This document shows, piece by piece, positions 33,942-45,263 of a stretch of DNA of 64,000 nucleotides. The notes beneath the pieces were generated by a model. The model did no database searches. It was not told the DNA's origin and was given only the letters and a program-made list of their open reading frames with translations. Source of the stretch: Zelopaecilomyces penicillatus (Eukaryota; Ascomycota; Sordariomycetes; Hypocreales; Pseudodiploosporaceae); NCBI GenBank assembly GCA_005765155.1, contig VCCP01000001.1, positions 124,001 through 188,000 of the forward strand, in the 5' to 3' direction. Positions within the stretch are counted from its first letter, which is position 1, and each line of letters begins with the position of its first letter. Both the position numbers and the translations under genes were made by a program.

Positions 33942-34939
33942 CAAACGTTTGATTTCTGCCTTGACCTGTTTTGTCCTTTGCTTGTTTGATGTTGTTTGCT
34001 TTGTCTGCGATACTAATTACTGGGCCCTTGGATCAGTTTAATGAAAATCATTCTAAAGGCTGCCGGTGGCAACACTGGGACATGGGCTTTGACGATTGGT
34101 GATTGACGATGGAGGTTGCGAGGAAAGTTATGTGCGATGGGGAGGCATTAGCTTGTAGGAGCAGCAGGAGAGGTCAGTCACGTGAAAGTTGTTTGATGGA
34201 TCAAGTTGCAACAATTTTGCCATGCTAGAAGCCTGTTTGAAGCATGGATGAAGCCTGGAAACCGCGTGGTGATCCCCTGTGTGCGATGCCTCTGGCGGCT
34301 ATAGTCTCATTGTTTAGATGTTCGTTGTTGGTCGTTGGTCGTTGGCTGTTCGGTGTCGTAGCTCATTTTAGCGTTGTGGCTCACGTTTGGGCGTCGTGGC
34401 CCTCGTGGTTGAGCATCGTGAAACCCGCCGACGGAGATGCCTCCAGGAGATGCCCCTAGGCTCAATTGAGTCCAGGTTGCGGGATGACGGAAGGATGATC
34501 GTACGAGGATGGCGCCTCATGAAGGCGGCCGGGTCACGTGAGACCGCGCCAGCCGAACCATGCACAGCTGGGTCCTGCCGCGTTAATCTGAGGGGCTGCC
34601 TGTCAGTCCTCAGCCCAAACCCCACCAAAACGCCGTGCATGAAGGCATCTCCTCTCTCTGCCAACGCTGCTCTCTGCTCCTCAACCTCCTTCAGTCCATC
34701 CTCGTCTACGGTTATCGCCATAAGCTTCATTTCGCCCAGTCCCTCTTGCCGTGGCTCGTTGCGTCTCTAACCCTGCCTCGCCCTGTCTCGCCTTGTCTCG
34801 CTTCATCTCGTCTCATCTCCCACCCCGCACCGAAACGGCTCCTCTATACACTGTCTCGCGACACTGACCACACTGTAGCTAGCAGCCTGCTTAGCTTTCC
34901 ATCACCTCACCTCAATCACGACGGCTATTATCGACTGCG

Positions 34940-35665
34940 ATGGCGGAGCAAATGTCAACGCCGCGCATTTCGGCCGCCTATCTCGACAGCTTTGTTGGCC
35001 GGCTGGTCACCATCGTCGGCAAGGTCACGCAGTTGCGCGGCGACCAGGTGACCCTTGATGCTGACGGCTCCGTCACCATCATCCTCAACCGGGTATGTTG
35101 AATTCTGATGCTTTGCCCTCATGAACCAACCAAAACCGAAGCTGTCTGGCCTTTGATTGTCTTCTCTTGCCGCCGCCAGGTTTGGTTGCCTTGTCTCTGG
35201 GTAAATTGGCATTCGAGACCAAGCGCCACCAAATGTCCCTCCCCCCTCTTCCCACGCATGCTGCGTATTAGCGGCCGGGCCATTGGGATTGTGATTCTCG
35301 TACTTGACGGTTCCAGCCAGTGGCGCTGAAACATAGCTGACTGTTGATATCTTGCCCTCAACCTCAGGAAGCCCACTTGGCCAATGGCAACGCTGCCCAG
35401 ATTATAGGCAAGGTGAATCCAGACCTGTCGGTTAAGGCCCTGAGCTCCCGCGACCTAGGCACTGGTGTCGGTATGTTGCCTTTTTTGCTTCTTCTTCTCT
35501 CTTTGACAGCCACTTGGGGGCCCCCATCCGCGCTCTCTCAGTTACAAGGCGCATTTTGCTAACTTACCGCCGGGTCGTGTCTTGGACGTGTTAGACATGG
35601 GCCTCTGCTCCTCTGTTGTCGACATCACGCACCGGCACAAAGCAATCTTCGTTTCCGATAATTGA
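34940..35665 (+). CDS. RFA3: Replication protein A 14-kDa subunit (Rpa3/Rfa3)
   Basis: Exons 34940-35092, 35368-35470 and 35595-35665 (phases 0 and 1) give 108 residues, the size of RPA3. It is the smallest subunit of the single-stranded-DNA-binding heterotrimer used in replication, repair and recombination. The single OB fold reads STPRISAAYLDSFVGRLV, IVGKVTQLRGDQVTLDADG, IIGKVNPDLSVKAL and a C-terminal DMGLCSSVVDITHRHKAIF helix that joins the trimer core. The introns (275 and 124 nt) are long for this window. Fungal RPA3 proteins share the DLGTGVDMGL junction that supports the last splice. Confidence 0.93.
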
Positions 35666-35983
35666 CGTCATCTGCCGGGCCATGGCGCATTGCCGCCACC
35701 GATATACCCACCTCATCCTCTCCGCGTCGCCATGGTCTGGCCACTGGGACCCAGGGCTGAAACAAACCCCCATAGCTCTGCTGATCCACCCCACCCTTCC
35801 TCTTATCATGAAGTTGATTATCAAGACTGTGCTCATACAGCTACAGGCACAGGCAGTGCGCGACGGCAGCTGAACCATGTGGCTGATCCGTTGGCAGAGA
35901 ACGAGCATCTACCTGTCACGCCACCATCCGCTACTCGTCCATCCACTACCTCGTCCACGCCAGCCTCGCTTGGCCCTACTGCC

Positions 35984-36661
35984 ATGCATGCGACTTTGAT
36001 GAACGACCCCGACAACGACCCTCTTTTTGACACTCCCTCCGGCCCTCCTTCACCCTCGACGATCACGCCAGACCATCGCGCCAGATGGTCTCAACCACTC
36101 GCCGGCACCTTCACACCCCTCCTTGATCGCCTTGAACAGCACCACCAGCAACGGCGGCGGCTGCAGCAACAGCATCATCCTCATCATCAACACTCAATTA
36201 ACAGTTACCTCTCACCCTCTCCATCTCAGGGTGACCCTCAATCGCCCGCTTACATACCCTCTGCCCAGCCACTAAACACCAGGTTTCTCCCATCGCCACA
36301 GACCTTCTCCCTCACCAACCACGAGAGCCCCTCTCCCTCCCCTCCGACACTATCGCCATGCATCTCATCGTTTTCCGCCCCGCAAGCCGACTTGTCGCTA
36401 CGGGGCGGATCCCCACGATCTTGCCACACATCGTCTAGTTCCCATCAGCGGCTATCTTCTTCCCATCATCGTTTCCGCCAACACTCCGCCAAAGACTCTC
36501 CTCTCGGGGACGGTAATAGGCATGACGATGATAATAATGCTAGTATGCTAGATGCTGTTCTGGAAGGCATCGGAAGGGTCTACATCACTATGAATCAAGA
36601 TCAGGCAGGACGATGGCGGATTAGTCGTCCACCAAAGGAAGATGTGTGTCAATATGGTTAG
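35984..36661 (+). CDS. Low-complexity, probably disordered protein of unknown function
   Basis: 225 residues from the ATG at 35984 (MHATLMNDPDNDPLFDTPS). The frame is open further upstream to an ATG at 35732, which would lie 67 bp after the RPA3 stop, so the shorter form is preferred. It is rich in Ser, Pro, His and Gln (RLEQHHQQ, LQQQHHPHH, SPSPSPPTLSP). The last 35 residues (SMLDAVLEGIGRVYITMNQDQ and GRWRISRPPKED) are the only ordered-looking part and are probably the conserved element. It is on the same strand as RPA3, 318 bp behind it. A further 3' exon is possible. I do not recognise the family. Confidence 0.6.
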   Translation: MHATLMNDPDNDPLFDTPSGPPSPSTITPDHRARWSQPLAGTFTPLLDRLEQHHQQRRRLQQQHHPHHQHSINSYLSPSPSQGDPQSPAYIPSAQPLNTRFLPSPQTFSLTNHESPSPSPPTLSPCISSFSAPQADLSLRGGSPRSCHTSSSSHQRLSSSHHRFRQHSAKDSPLGDGNRHDDDNNASMLDAVLEGIGRVYITMNQDQAGRWRISRPPKEDVCQYG

Positions 36662-37322
36662 TTGCCCGTTGGATCTATTTTCTTGGCTTGTGGTGGTGAT
36701 TGGTGCCATGGTCGCCTTTTTAAATCTTTTAAGCCATGGTGTGATTTTTGTTCATGGTGAGTTCATTTTTTTTTTCTCCAAGGAGAAACTCACGACAAAT
36801 GTCACATGTTGGGCATATGAAAAGCTGCATCATGTATACAGATAAATGAAGGGGGCAGGGGGGATAAGAGCTACTGTCCCATGAAAAAACTGTGCTTATA
36901 CGAACTCGATGCCAATGGTGCATAACCCTGGTCCTTGAATGGCTTTAAAAACTGCATCGTACATATTCCTATCTGTGCCTCTCGTCAATGAATGAATCCT
37001 AGTAGGCGATCGCTCTTTCTGATTCATAATTAGTTGGTGCCTTGCCAGTAGTCCCTGTCTTTCCTTGCATGAAATGAATGCATTAGCATCAACATTTCCC
37101 AAAGGCCTAATACACCAGCATGTCCCATGAAGGGGAGAAAAAACAGAGTAAAATGAAGTAACAAAAATTCTCACTGTATGGAAGTAATAAAGCCACCAGC
37201 CCTATCCATGCAACAAATCCCATCCCCCGTATTTCTCCGGCCAATCCTTTCCAATCTATTGAAGTCTCCCACATCAGGGACCCATGGAAAGTCCCCTTCC
37301 TCCCCTCCGCCCAATTTTACTC
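36662..37322. other. Convergent intergenic region
   Basis: 660 bp between the stop of the low-complexity protein (+) and the stop of the RhoGAP gene (-). Short frames only. Confidence 0.5.
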
Positions 37323-40300
37323 TCAACTTGAAACACTCCGTTCTTCTTCCATGCGGAGCAGTTCCTGCGCAGCGATCCACATCTCCATAGCGCCCAGGCT
37401 AAACTCGGACATGAATTCCCCGTCACTCGAGGCGCTCGCCACTCCGTCCAGACCATCGAGTTCGCCAAGAGTCAACCGCAGATGACGATAACGACTAGTA
37501 TCCAAGGCTTCATCGCGCAATCCCGGGCTCGGTCCATGTAGACAATTGCGTATCCGGGCCATTACAATCCCGCCATCTTCCGTCTTTCTAGAGTCGTCGC
37601 TCCGGGCAGCTTCTGTGCTTCTCCCCGTGCTACATCTGCCATTTACAAATCGTACTCGTGGTATGGAGCTGGCATCTTCTGCGTCATCATCGTGAGCCTT
37701 GGATCCAAACCTGCTTGTATGTCCGCTCCTCTGTCCACTGCTAACAGACACCTGCCCATCCCTGATCCCTCTCAATTTGGCCATAAACTGTTCAAACACT
37801 TGAATTCTCTTTTCTGCCGTAGTTGCTCTTTCTTTCCACATGTGCATGTCTCTAGTTGCCTGTCGTAATTGTTCACTTAAAGTTCCTGACTCTGCGTCCT
37901 CCTGTGCCTCGAGCTGCCGCCGTAGTTGTGCTGCCTCCTCCGTCTTTATTGCTAGATGTCGTTGCAGGTTGCGGATCTGAGAATGCAGTATCGTCGTGCT
38001 CCTAGGGCGAGTTGGGGTACCAGAATCCAAGGGGATTATGTTGATTGCATCTAGATCTCGTGGAACTGTAGATAAAGATGAAGGCGGCCGTGCTAAATTG
38101 AGATGTTGTGCAACTGGAGGAAGTTCAGGGTAGGATGGCATTGTTCCCAGACTCGACGCCATTTTGAGGAATGGCTCAGTTTGTACACCATGATCCTGCA
38201 TTGCGGCTTTTTTTACATTCTGCCAATCATTCATGAGATATCTTTCAGAAACATCCGTATTCTGGAATTTTCTGGCCTTCGATGTCCCTGATTCCCGCAA
38301 TCCACTAGCAGCACTTGCGGAGGCTCGCAGCCTTCGTTTCGGCAATGTCATCTCTGAGGGGATATTGACGATGTCATTCTGGCCGATTACCCCCGATTGG
38401 TTTCCCACCCACGGTGACTTTTGCGCATTGTAGCGTGTCCACAGCGGTCCAGACTTTGAGTGACGAATATGTCTGCCTGAAGACACTATGCTTATTTCTG
38501 AGCCAGTGCATTCTGTCTGATGGAGTTGGCGAACTGGCGATGTATCATGAAGAGATTCCTGATCCTCAATCATAGCTGCCATGGCCTTGACCGAATGGCG
38601 CTTGTTTGGGGATTCGGATCCATTACCCTGTGTAGTTGCGTACTCGTCGACTAATGAACGGCTTGCGGGAAGAAACTGCCCTTCTGACGATGATGTATTG
38701 GTGTTTTCCCTTCGACGTTTAGTTTTCGTACTTGATTGACCACATTGTGCATCTCTACACTCGTTCCCATTTATTCGTTGTGACTGGGCATTCCGTTCTG
38801 AGAGCTGACGGTTATTGCCCATCTCCCTGAAATCTTGGTATCTAGAAAACGCAGGCACTAATTCCTTCCCGGAACTCAAGGCTATATTCGCAGGCACCGC
38901 CGGCAAGACTTGCTAACGCTCACCGACGGCTACGGAAAGATCAACCTCGCCATAGGTGCCCGGAACAGATGAAGGGAAATTTATCAATGAATAAAATTGT
39001 CGGGGCGTTGTAGTTATCGAATCCTCAGAAGTACGACTGGAGTCTTGCAATTCTTGTTGCTTGCTACCTTCCGGGTAACTCCGTTTACCAGTGTTATGGC
39101 GTGATTGCCGTGTTGGAGTTGAGAAGTTCTCTTTTGAAAAAGACTGTTTGTTCTCTTTATCCCTATCACCCCTCACATTGTGTGGTTCCGGAGATCCCGA
39201 TGAGTTTGAGGACTCCTCTGAAGCAACAAAGCTAAATCTTGGCTTTCGAAGTCCTGGTCCCATCTCATTCTTCATGCTTGTCGGCTCACAATTTGTGTGG
39301 CTATTCAGAGATAACGCCGACTTTTTTGGACTTGCCTCCTCGTGTTTGTCGATCTTGTACGGCCCCCTCGCCTTTTTCACTGGCGACTGTACTTCTTTGT
39401 AAAGTTGGAGACTCTTGTTTTTACTGCTGTTCGTATCGGTACTTCTCCGGCTTTTTCTTGGAGACCCAAGAGAAGGTTGGCATTGTAGGTTCGTAGCCTT
39501 GTTAGTCTTCTCCTTGGATGAAGACTGTATGGCATCTGCAGCCATACTCTCTTCACTATATTGACTGTGCCTGGAAGACAACCTAGGTGGTACACTCTCA
39601 AGGTAGACCTGAGTCTGTGGTGTTTCCAACATCACAGTGCCGTCTTCGGTCGGTGCCCCTGGAGAAGTCTGTAATTTCTCTCCGCCTGCTCCAAATGGCG
39701 CGATGCTTGGCTTCACTTCAGAAACTGATGGCTTCGCTGTTGTGCAACCCCCCGATAAAGCAATACCGCCATTCGAATTCGGCTCTTTGGAGGGCGTCTT
39801 TGCTTCCCGCGCTTGCTGATGCATCGAGCGTATTCGCCCATCGAGAGATACACCATCTATTGAGCTCTCTTCGATGGTAGGACTCAGTGTATACATACTT
39901 GGCTTCTTCAATAATCTACTCACGCTGTTTCTCTTTAAGCCCCTGGATCGCCGTCGCTTCAGTGCCGTGGTGAATGCATCGGGCTCTGGGCTGCTCTGCC
40001 CGTCGTCGCTTTTATTCTTCGCTTTATCCCCATTTTTGGTAGGACTTGATTCTTCCGGGATCCTGTTGATGAATGATTCTGAAAGCGACGGTCGTATGAG
40101 ACCCCTGTTGCCTCTGATGGAAGATTTGCTGTAGTGAGTTCCCATTGATCGCATTTGACGAACTACGTCGCGCCAGTTAGAGATGAGCATTCCGGTTATA
40201 TCGTTGGCAACCAGAATCTTGTCAACAGTTGGCGCGTCGGTAGCATTACCCACCTCCATCTTCGTTTTGCGCCGGTCTCTTCGATGTTTTCTGGGAGTTA

Positions 40301-41673
40301 GTGGAAACAACAGTAGCCCAGAGCTAGGTGTCGCAAGTTTCATTGTATATTGATCTAGAAGATCTCCGATTAATAAGGGACCAAAGACAATCCCAAGAGC
40401 ATTATACCCCATCAAATCATTCGTGGGCAACGACCTGCCTTCTTCGTCCTCTCGAGGTGTCAATTCTGCTACACGGCCTATTAAGCTTAATAGCCCAAAT
40501 ACGGCACAAATGAGCTCTCGTCGAAATTGTGACTCAATTGTTCCAATGGCCAACGCAACGAGTCGGGCTCGGATTTTACTCTGATTAGTTCTCGGAAACT
40601 CAGGCTCGCCATCCAACTGTGAATAGATGGCAACAAATGCGTCAAACAATGACAAGGACCCAAGGATTCCACCGGGGAGAACAGCCAATAATCGCTTGAA
40701 GGTAGATCCAACATCATGAACGGAGTGTTGTATATGAGCTGGCAGGCTTGCACAGCATACAGTGGTCGCCACGTCTATACCATCGTTGTCCGAGTAGCAG
40801 TAGTAGTCAAATAGGGCGTTTACAACCTTGACAGAGCCCGGAATGCGAAAAATACCCCGAGTCGTCGCGTTTTGTGCAATATACTGGGCTGTAGCGCGAA
40901 TACATGTCGGGAGAATCAAGGAGCATGGAGAGTATTCTTGCGGGAGGTATAGTATGCTTTTCCCACTTAGTCTGACCATGGTCTGAATGTCGACTATTTT
41001 GGGTGGCTCACGCCGAGAATGGATCAGATACGCCAGATCCGAAACGCTTCGACGGTGGCGAGTTTGGCGTTGGGTAGGTTGAAGAGAAATTGGCCTGTTG
41101 ATTTTGATATCGGTATCAGGAGCTGGCGTTCCTCGAAAAAGGCGAGAGAACCAGCTTCGCTTTTCAGAAGCAGGTTTCGCATTTCCCTTTTTTAGCATTA
41201 GATAGAATCCAAATCATTGTTAGATAGGACTAACAGAGTGCAGTTACATACCTGTCGCTGGGATTCAAAATCCTCAACAATCAATCGTCTGACACCATGC
41301 TGAAGCGTTCTCAATCAGCACCAATCGTACCATCTCAAAAAAAAAACCAAAAAAAAAAACCATAAAGACAGCCTACCTTCTTCGCCAACCTGTTGTACTC
41401 TTGCGCAAATATCGTCCGGTCCTCTACCTCATCCGCGTCGCTCAGAACCCCCAAGTCTCCGCCACTCGTAGTCCAAGTCCTGCTGCTTCGTATCTGCGAC
41501 GGTGCTGGGTTGTTGGGAAGGCTCGGAATGATACTGTTCGCGACAGCTAGTGACGGAATGCTCGACGACCGCCGAGGCCGCCCAGATGGAGTGGCAGCCG
41601 GACGGAGAGATTGGGCGCTGTGAAAGTGGTGGAGAGGCTGGGATATGGGTCGCTGATGCGGTGGAAGAGCCAT
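37323..41673 (-). CDS. Large RhoGAP-domain protein with C-terminal coiled coil, 4 exons
   Basis: Predicted GTPase-activating protein for Rho-family GTPases, acting in polarity and cell-wall signalling. Exons 41377-41673, 41252-41299, 38924-41186 and 37323-38881 give 1388 residues with phases 0, 0 and 1. The second exon encodes 16 residues (HGVRRLIVEDFESQRQ). The RhoGAP domain spans about 185-430; the arginine finger is in TRGIFRIPGS (Arg229), and LMGYNALGIVFGPLL is the late conserved helix. A Ser-rich disordered region follows, then a coiled coil (ILHSQIRNLQRHLAIKTEEA to EKRIQVFEQFMAKL) near 1190-1270. The last intron is only 42 nt (38882-38923). Without it the C-terminal frame would begin with no ATG until 38822, so one gene is more likely than two. 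If the splice is wrong, the GAP protein ends at 38913. Confidence 0.8.
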
Positions 41674-42636
41674 GGGGAAAGGAGTCGCAGGAAGACGTGC
41701 GAAACCCTGATAAATCTGCAATAAAGTGTTCCTTGTCTTGTTTATAGCGCCACGACAGTAATGTACCGATACAATGTCGCCTAACCCTGTGTATGCCGAA
41801 GATGCTGGAGTTTGTTGATTGCAGTTGGTCACCCAAGACACGTTCCACTCAAGGCCTCAGGGACATCTCAGAGCCAGCCTGCCATTCTTGGCCATCAGAG
41901 TTTTGTGACATGCGTTGATGAGGCTATCAAGTCGGACACTGAAGGCGAGTTTTGGAGGAAAGGCCTGCCACAAGAGGAAGGTTTATGGGACACGCGTGTG
42001 AGATTTTGGATGCTGGCAGTTGGAGGTGCCTTCTGTCGCTTCTATTACATAGTACGTCGCCTCTAGTACTGAGTAGCAGCATCCTGGCAGCTGTCTGGTC
42101 TGTTACAGACTGCATCACAGTACAAGTAGCCCATGTAGAACCTTTCATTTGGCTAAGGTGTCGCTATATTCCCCTGATAGAATACTCTAGATAGAACAAT
42201 GATTGGCCTAATGGGCATCACGATTATCATCAAACATTTCCTCGTCATGCAAATCATTCCCAGCCACGTATCCCTCGCCCCAGTACCGAGAATCTACCCT
42301 CTAGTACACAAACATCCCATCGTATAGGTAAGGCGAAAAGCCGCCAGCATCTATTCACAATGCCAGGTATCACGAAAACCTGCTGGTCAATACCTTGTAT
42401 AGACAAATCATCAATCACAGCCAGGGTAAGAATAGGAAGAAGGACAGACAGACGGACGGACAAGAAAAAGGGCCGAGTGTAGAGAGGCCACACAATAAAC
42501 CGGCGTAAATTTTGCCAACACCCTAGTGTTCCACCACCATTAAATGCAACTGTTCCAGGACGCCATGTATGTTAGTATATATCCCGACCCTGCTATTTCC
42601 ATCAAGCAAACCCCCTCTGTTGAAGCTTTCTTCTCT
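41674..42636. other. Intergenic, RhoGAP promoter and SNF4 3' flank
   Basis: About 960 bp. Antisense and sense frames up to 139 codons overlap the RhoGAP first exon and have no domain features. Confidence 0.5.
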
Positions 42637-44371
42637 CTACTCATCCCGTCGTCGCACTGGCACCGGATCTTCATCGGCAATGTCCTCCTCCCCATGCAGT
42701 AGCACGTATTTGAGAATGTCTGATAACGAAATAACCCCCTTGAGCCTGTTCTCATCATCCACGACAATCAGCCTATGGACACGGCTCTTTCGTATCGTCT
42801 CAAAGATGGAATCCAGCCTGTCGCTCTCGGTGCAGGTGTATATACCCGGTGCATCATCTGGTCGTTTGCAGAGTGCCTCTCCCACCGACCCGCCCAAGTC
42901 ATCATAGACCCCTCCCTTAATGCAGGGGATGACATCGACGGCTTCGAAGCCGTTGAGCAGTTTATTGGCCTCGTCAACGATGGGGATACAGCTGATGTTG
43001 CGATTCACCATCATATGGATAGCCTCAAGAACAGTATTATTCATGCGCACCGTCGCTAGATTGGTATACGTTCCCAGGTTGATGTCGCGAACCGTCTTCT
43101 TGAGCAGAGCCGTGTTGTGCTCGTTGTTGACGGCAATAAATTTGAGAATACGGTACTGTGTGATGACGGATATGACGGTTTCTCTGCCGGTTTCGTCGTC
43201 CACGTCAACAAGGGGTATCCTTCGCGCACGGGTCTTAAGCATGCGGCGGAGGGCCTCGTAGAGAGGTCTTGAGGGGTTAACGGTTGCCAACTCGATCTGG
43301 CTCGCTCCAATGGCCTTTTCAATATCTAAAGATTCGTCGTCGTCAGTAGGGACAATTTCAACCGGGTGGTGCGGACGGCGACAATGGCCAATGTACCTCG
43401 TAGGCTGCTGAGCCTGAACTGGTCCAATTTGCTCATTTCATCAGGAAACTGGCAGTGGTACTGGATGACGTTGATAAAGTCGGTGGCGGTCAATATCCCA
43501 GCGAACCGGGACGTATGTGAGTTCCATAACGGGGCCGACACAATTGCTATGTTGATATCATGGGTTAGTATTTGGACATGTGTAGCAGAGACCGCGAGAG
43601 AAACGAGGTAATGCCTTGAGGGCTGTCGCCTTACAATTCTGAGTGAGAATATTCAAGCTCTTCTTGATGAGCAGGTCGGTATCGAGGACAATGAGGCGAA
43701 AGGAGAGCGGTAGGACATCGTAGCTGGTGCGGACGCGCAGGAAGTCGCGGATGGCTTTCTGCAAAGCAACGGGAACAGATTAGCCGGGCTGAACTGCAAG
43801 GCTGAAGCCGAGATGGGAGATGGGTCGTGGGGTATGGGATATGGGGGCCATTAAGGCACAGAGACAAAGAGGAAGAACATACCAATCCATGTCGCTGTTC
43901 CTTGTCGAGCGGGCTTGGAGTCTTGGGATCGGGCGTGGGCGCGGCGAGCATGGTGGTGTTGCTGTGGGGGATCTTGAAGCGCAGATACGAGGAGGGGGCG
44001 ACGAAGTGAGGGACACTCGGCAGACTGCGCTTCTGCTCGTGGTCGTGGCCAGCTGGGGCTGCTGAGGATGCTGAATCCAGAGTCGGTTTGGTCGTCGCAG
44101 TTGTCCCTGTCGTCGTCGTTGTCGCCGCCTCAGATGATGATGATGTAGTGGCAGGTCCAGGTTCAGGTCCAGGTCCATGTCCATGTCCAGTCGCTGGGCC
44201 CAGCCCAACACCAGGTCCAGACCCGGGTCCATCAGGCGTAGTCGCATTATTAGCAGCAGCAGCAGCCTCTGCCGTTGGCCGCGGTGCTTCGTGAGCGTCA
44301 ACGTCGGGTGCTGCTGGCGGTGCGGGGGCGAAGCCTGGCTGGGCACTAGCGGCCTCTGGGTCTGCCTCCAT
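42637..44371 (-). CDS. SNF4: SNF1/AMPK gamma subunit (Snf4), four CBS domains
   Basis: Exons 43883-44371, 43635-43758, 43397-43546 and 42637-43325 give 483 residues (phases 0, 1, 1). This is the nucleotide-sensing regulatory subunit of the SNF1/AMPK complex that controls carbon and energy metabolism. CBS1 begins at KAIRDFLRVRTSYDVLPLSFRLIVLDTDL and continues through IVSAPLWNS and FAGILTATDFINVIQY. Later CBS units contain RRIPLVDVDDETGRE, ISCIPIVDEANKLLNGFEAVDV and VHRLIVVDDENRLKGVISLSDIL. The first about 130 residues are low complexity (Ala, Pro, Thr and Gly-Pro/Gly-His repeats) and not part of the conserved core. Such N-terminal extensions occur in filamentous fungi. The promoter side holds (GA)n and a 22-G run. 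Confidence 0.95.
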
Positions 44372-44714
44372 TCTCTCTCCTGTTCCTTTTCGTGTGTCCT
44401 TGAGTGTCCTTGTGTGTGGGTGTGCGAGGTTCGTTTGCAGTGCCGGCAGTCCCGTGCAGAGGGGAGATGGAGAGAGAGAGAGAGAGACAGGGCAGGGCGA
44501 GGGGAGAGAAAGGCGGCAGAGGTGGGTGTGTGGATGGTGGGTTGAGAGGTTGTATAGATTAACGTTTAGTTAGTCCCTCTGGGGTGTCCTGGGGAGGTTT
44601 CGGGGTGTGCTTTCGGCGGGCTTGGGAGTGTTGCGATAGCACGAGGGGGCTCGCTTCAGTGCAATGTGTCTAAAAAGGGCAGAATAACAGAGCTGGTCCC
44701 TGCATTGGAGCAGA

Positions 44715-44736
44715 GGGGGGGGGGGGGGGGGGGGGG
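44715..44736. repeat. Poly-G tract, 22 G
   Basis: Uninterrupted G22 on the plus strand, C22 on the SNF4 sense strand, about 340 bp upstream of the SNF4 ATG. Long enough for stacked G-quadruplex structures and prone to sequencing length error. Confidence 0.95.
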
Positions 44737-45071
44737 TTGAGTACAACATCGTGAACTGTGATTGCTAGGTGTAGTGGCCAATGAGGGGATAAAGTACATA
44801 GAGCTCTGAATATCTAGGCTTTTGATAATTTATAAGCCATTTTTCAGCCAAGCCATTGATTGCTGTTACCTACAACGTAGGTATCGGTATTATTGGCATA
44901 TTCTTTTGCCCTGTTTGGTCTATTGGCAGGACACCGCAACGATTACCATCTAGGTACCTACCTTTGCAGTAGTTACTCCTGGTACTATACTATCATAGGT
45001 GAATAGCTATGTCTCTATGAACTTGCTGTGATCCTGTCTGTCAAGCAAAAGTCTTGAACCTCTATCATCAA

Positions 45072-45101
45072 GGCGTGATATTGGCGTGATATTGGCGTGA
45101 T
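45072..45101. repeat. (GGCGTGATATT) tandem repeat, about 2.7 copies
   Basis: Two perfect 11-bp units plus a partial third. Confidence 0.85.
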
Positions 45102-45263
45102 GCATAAGGCAGTTTTCAACTTCTGCCAGGCGCACTTCCTAGACTTTTGCAAAAAGGCGTTTTCTCGTGAGTAACCAAACGGCTAAATCACAGGTAGGCA
45201 CGGCTTTCACGCAGCTGCAGCCGGGTCACTACCTAGATAAAAATAAAAATAAAAGCGATGAAT

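Larger units (their letters stand above)
25606..34939. other. 9.3-kb gene-free region upstream of bZIP and RPA3, rich in simple repeats
   Basis: No frame here looks like a gene; the longest (30254-30931, -) starts with GTG and has no domain. The DNA is dominated by pyrimidine/purine homopolymers, (GT)n, (CA)n, (AG)n and minisatellites, listed separately. It lies between two divergent genes, so it must hold both promoters. RPA3 is a housekeeping gene that should need little, so most of the region probably serves the bZIP gene (long leader, enhancers, or antisense/noncoding transcripts). No RNA gene was recognised. Confidence 0.6.
44372..45263. other. Intergenic, SNF4 promoter side with simple repeats
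   Basis: About 890 bp. Contains (AG)n near 44470-44488, the poly-G tract at 44715-44736 and the tandem repeat at 45072-45101. No gene recognised. Confidence 0.6.

Noticed and set aside
37323..38906. Separate 527-residue coiled-coil gene
   Set aside because: Its first codon is TTG, not ATG, and it joins the RhoGAP frame in phase through a short intron; treated as the last exon.
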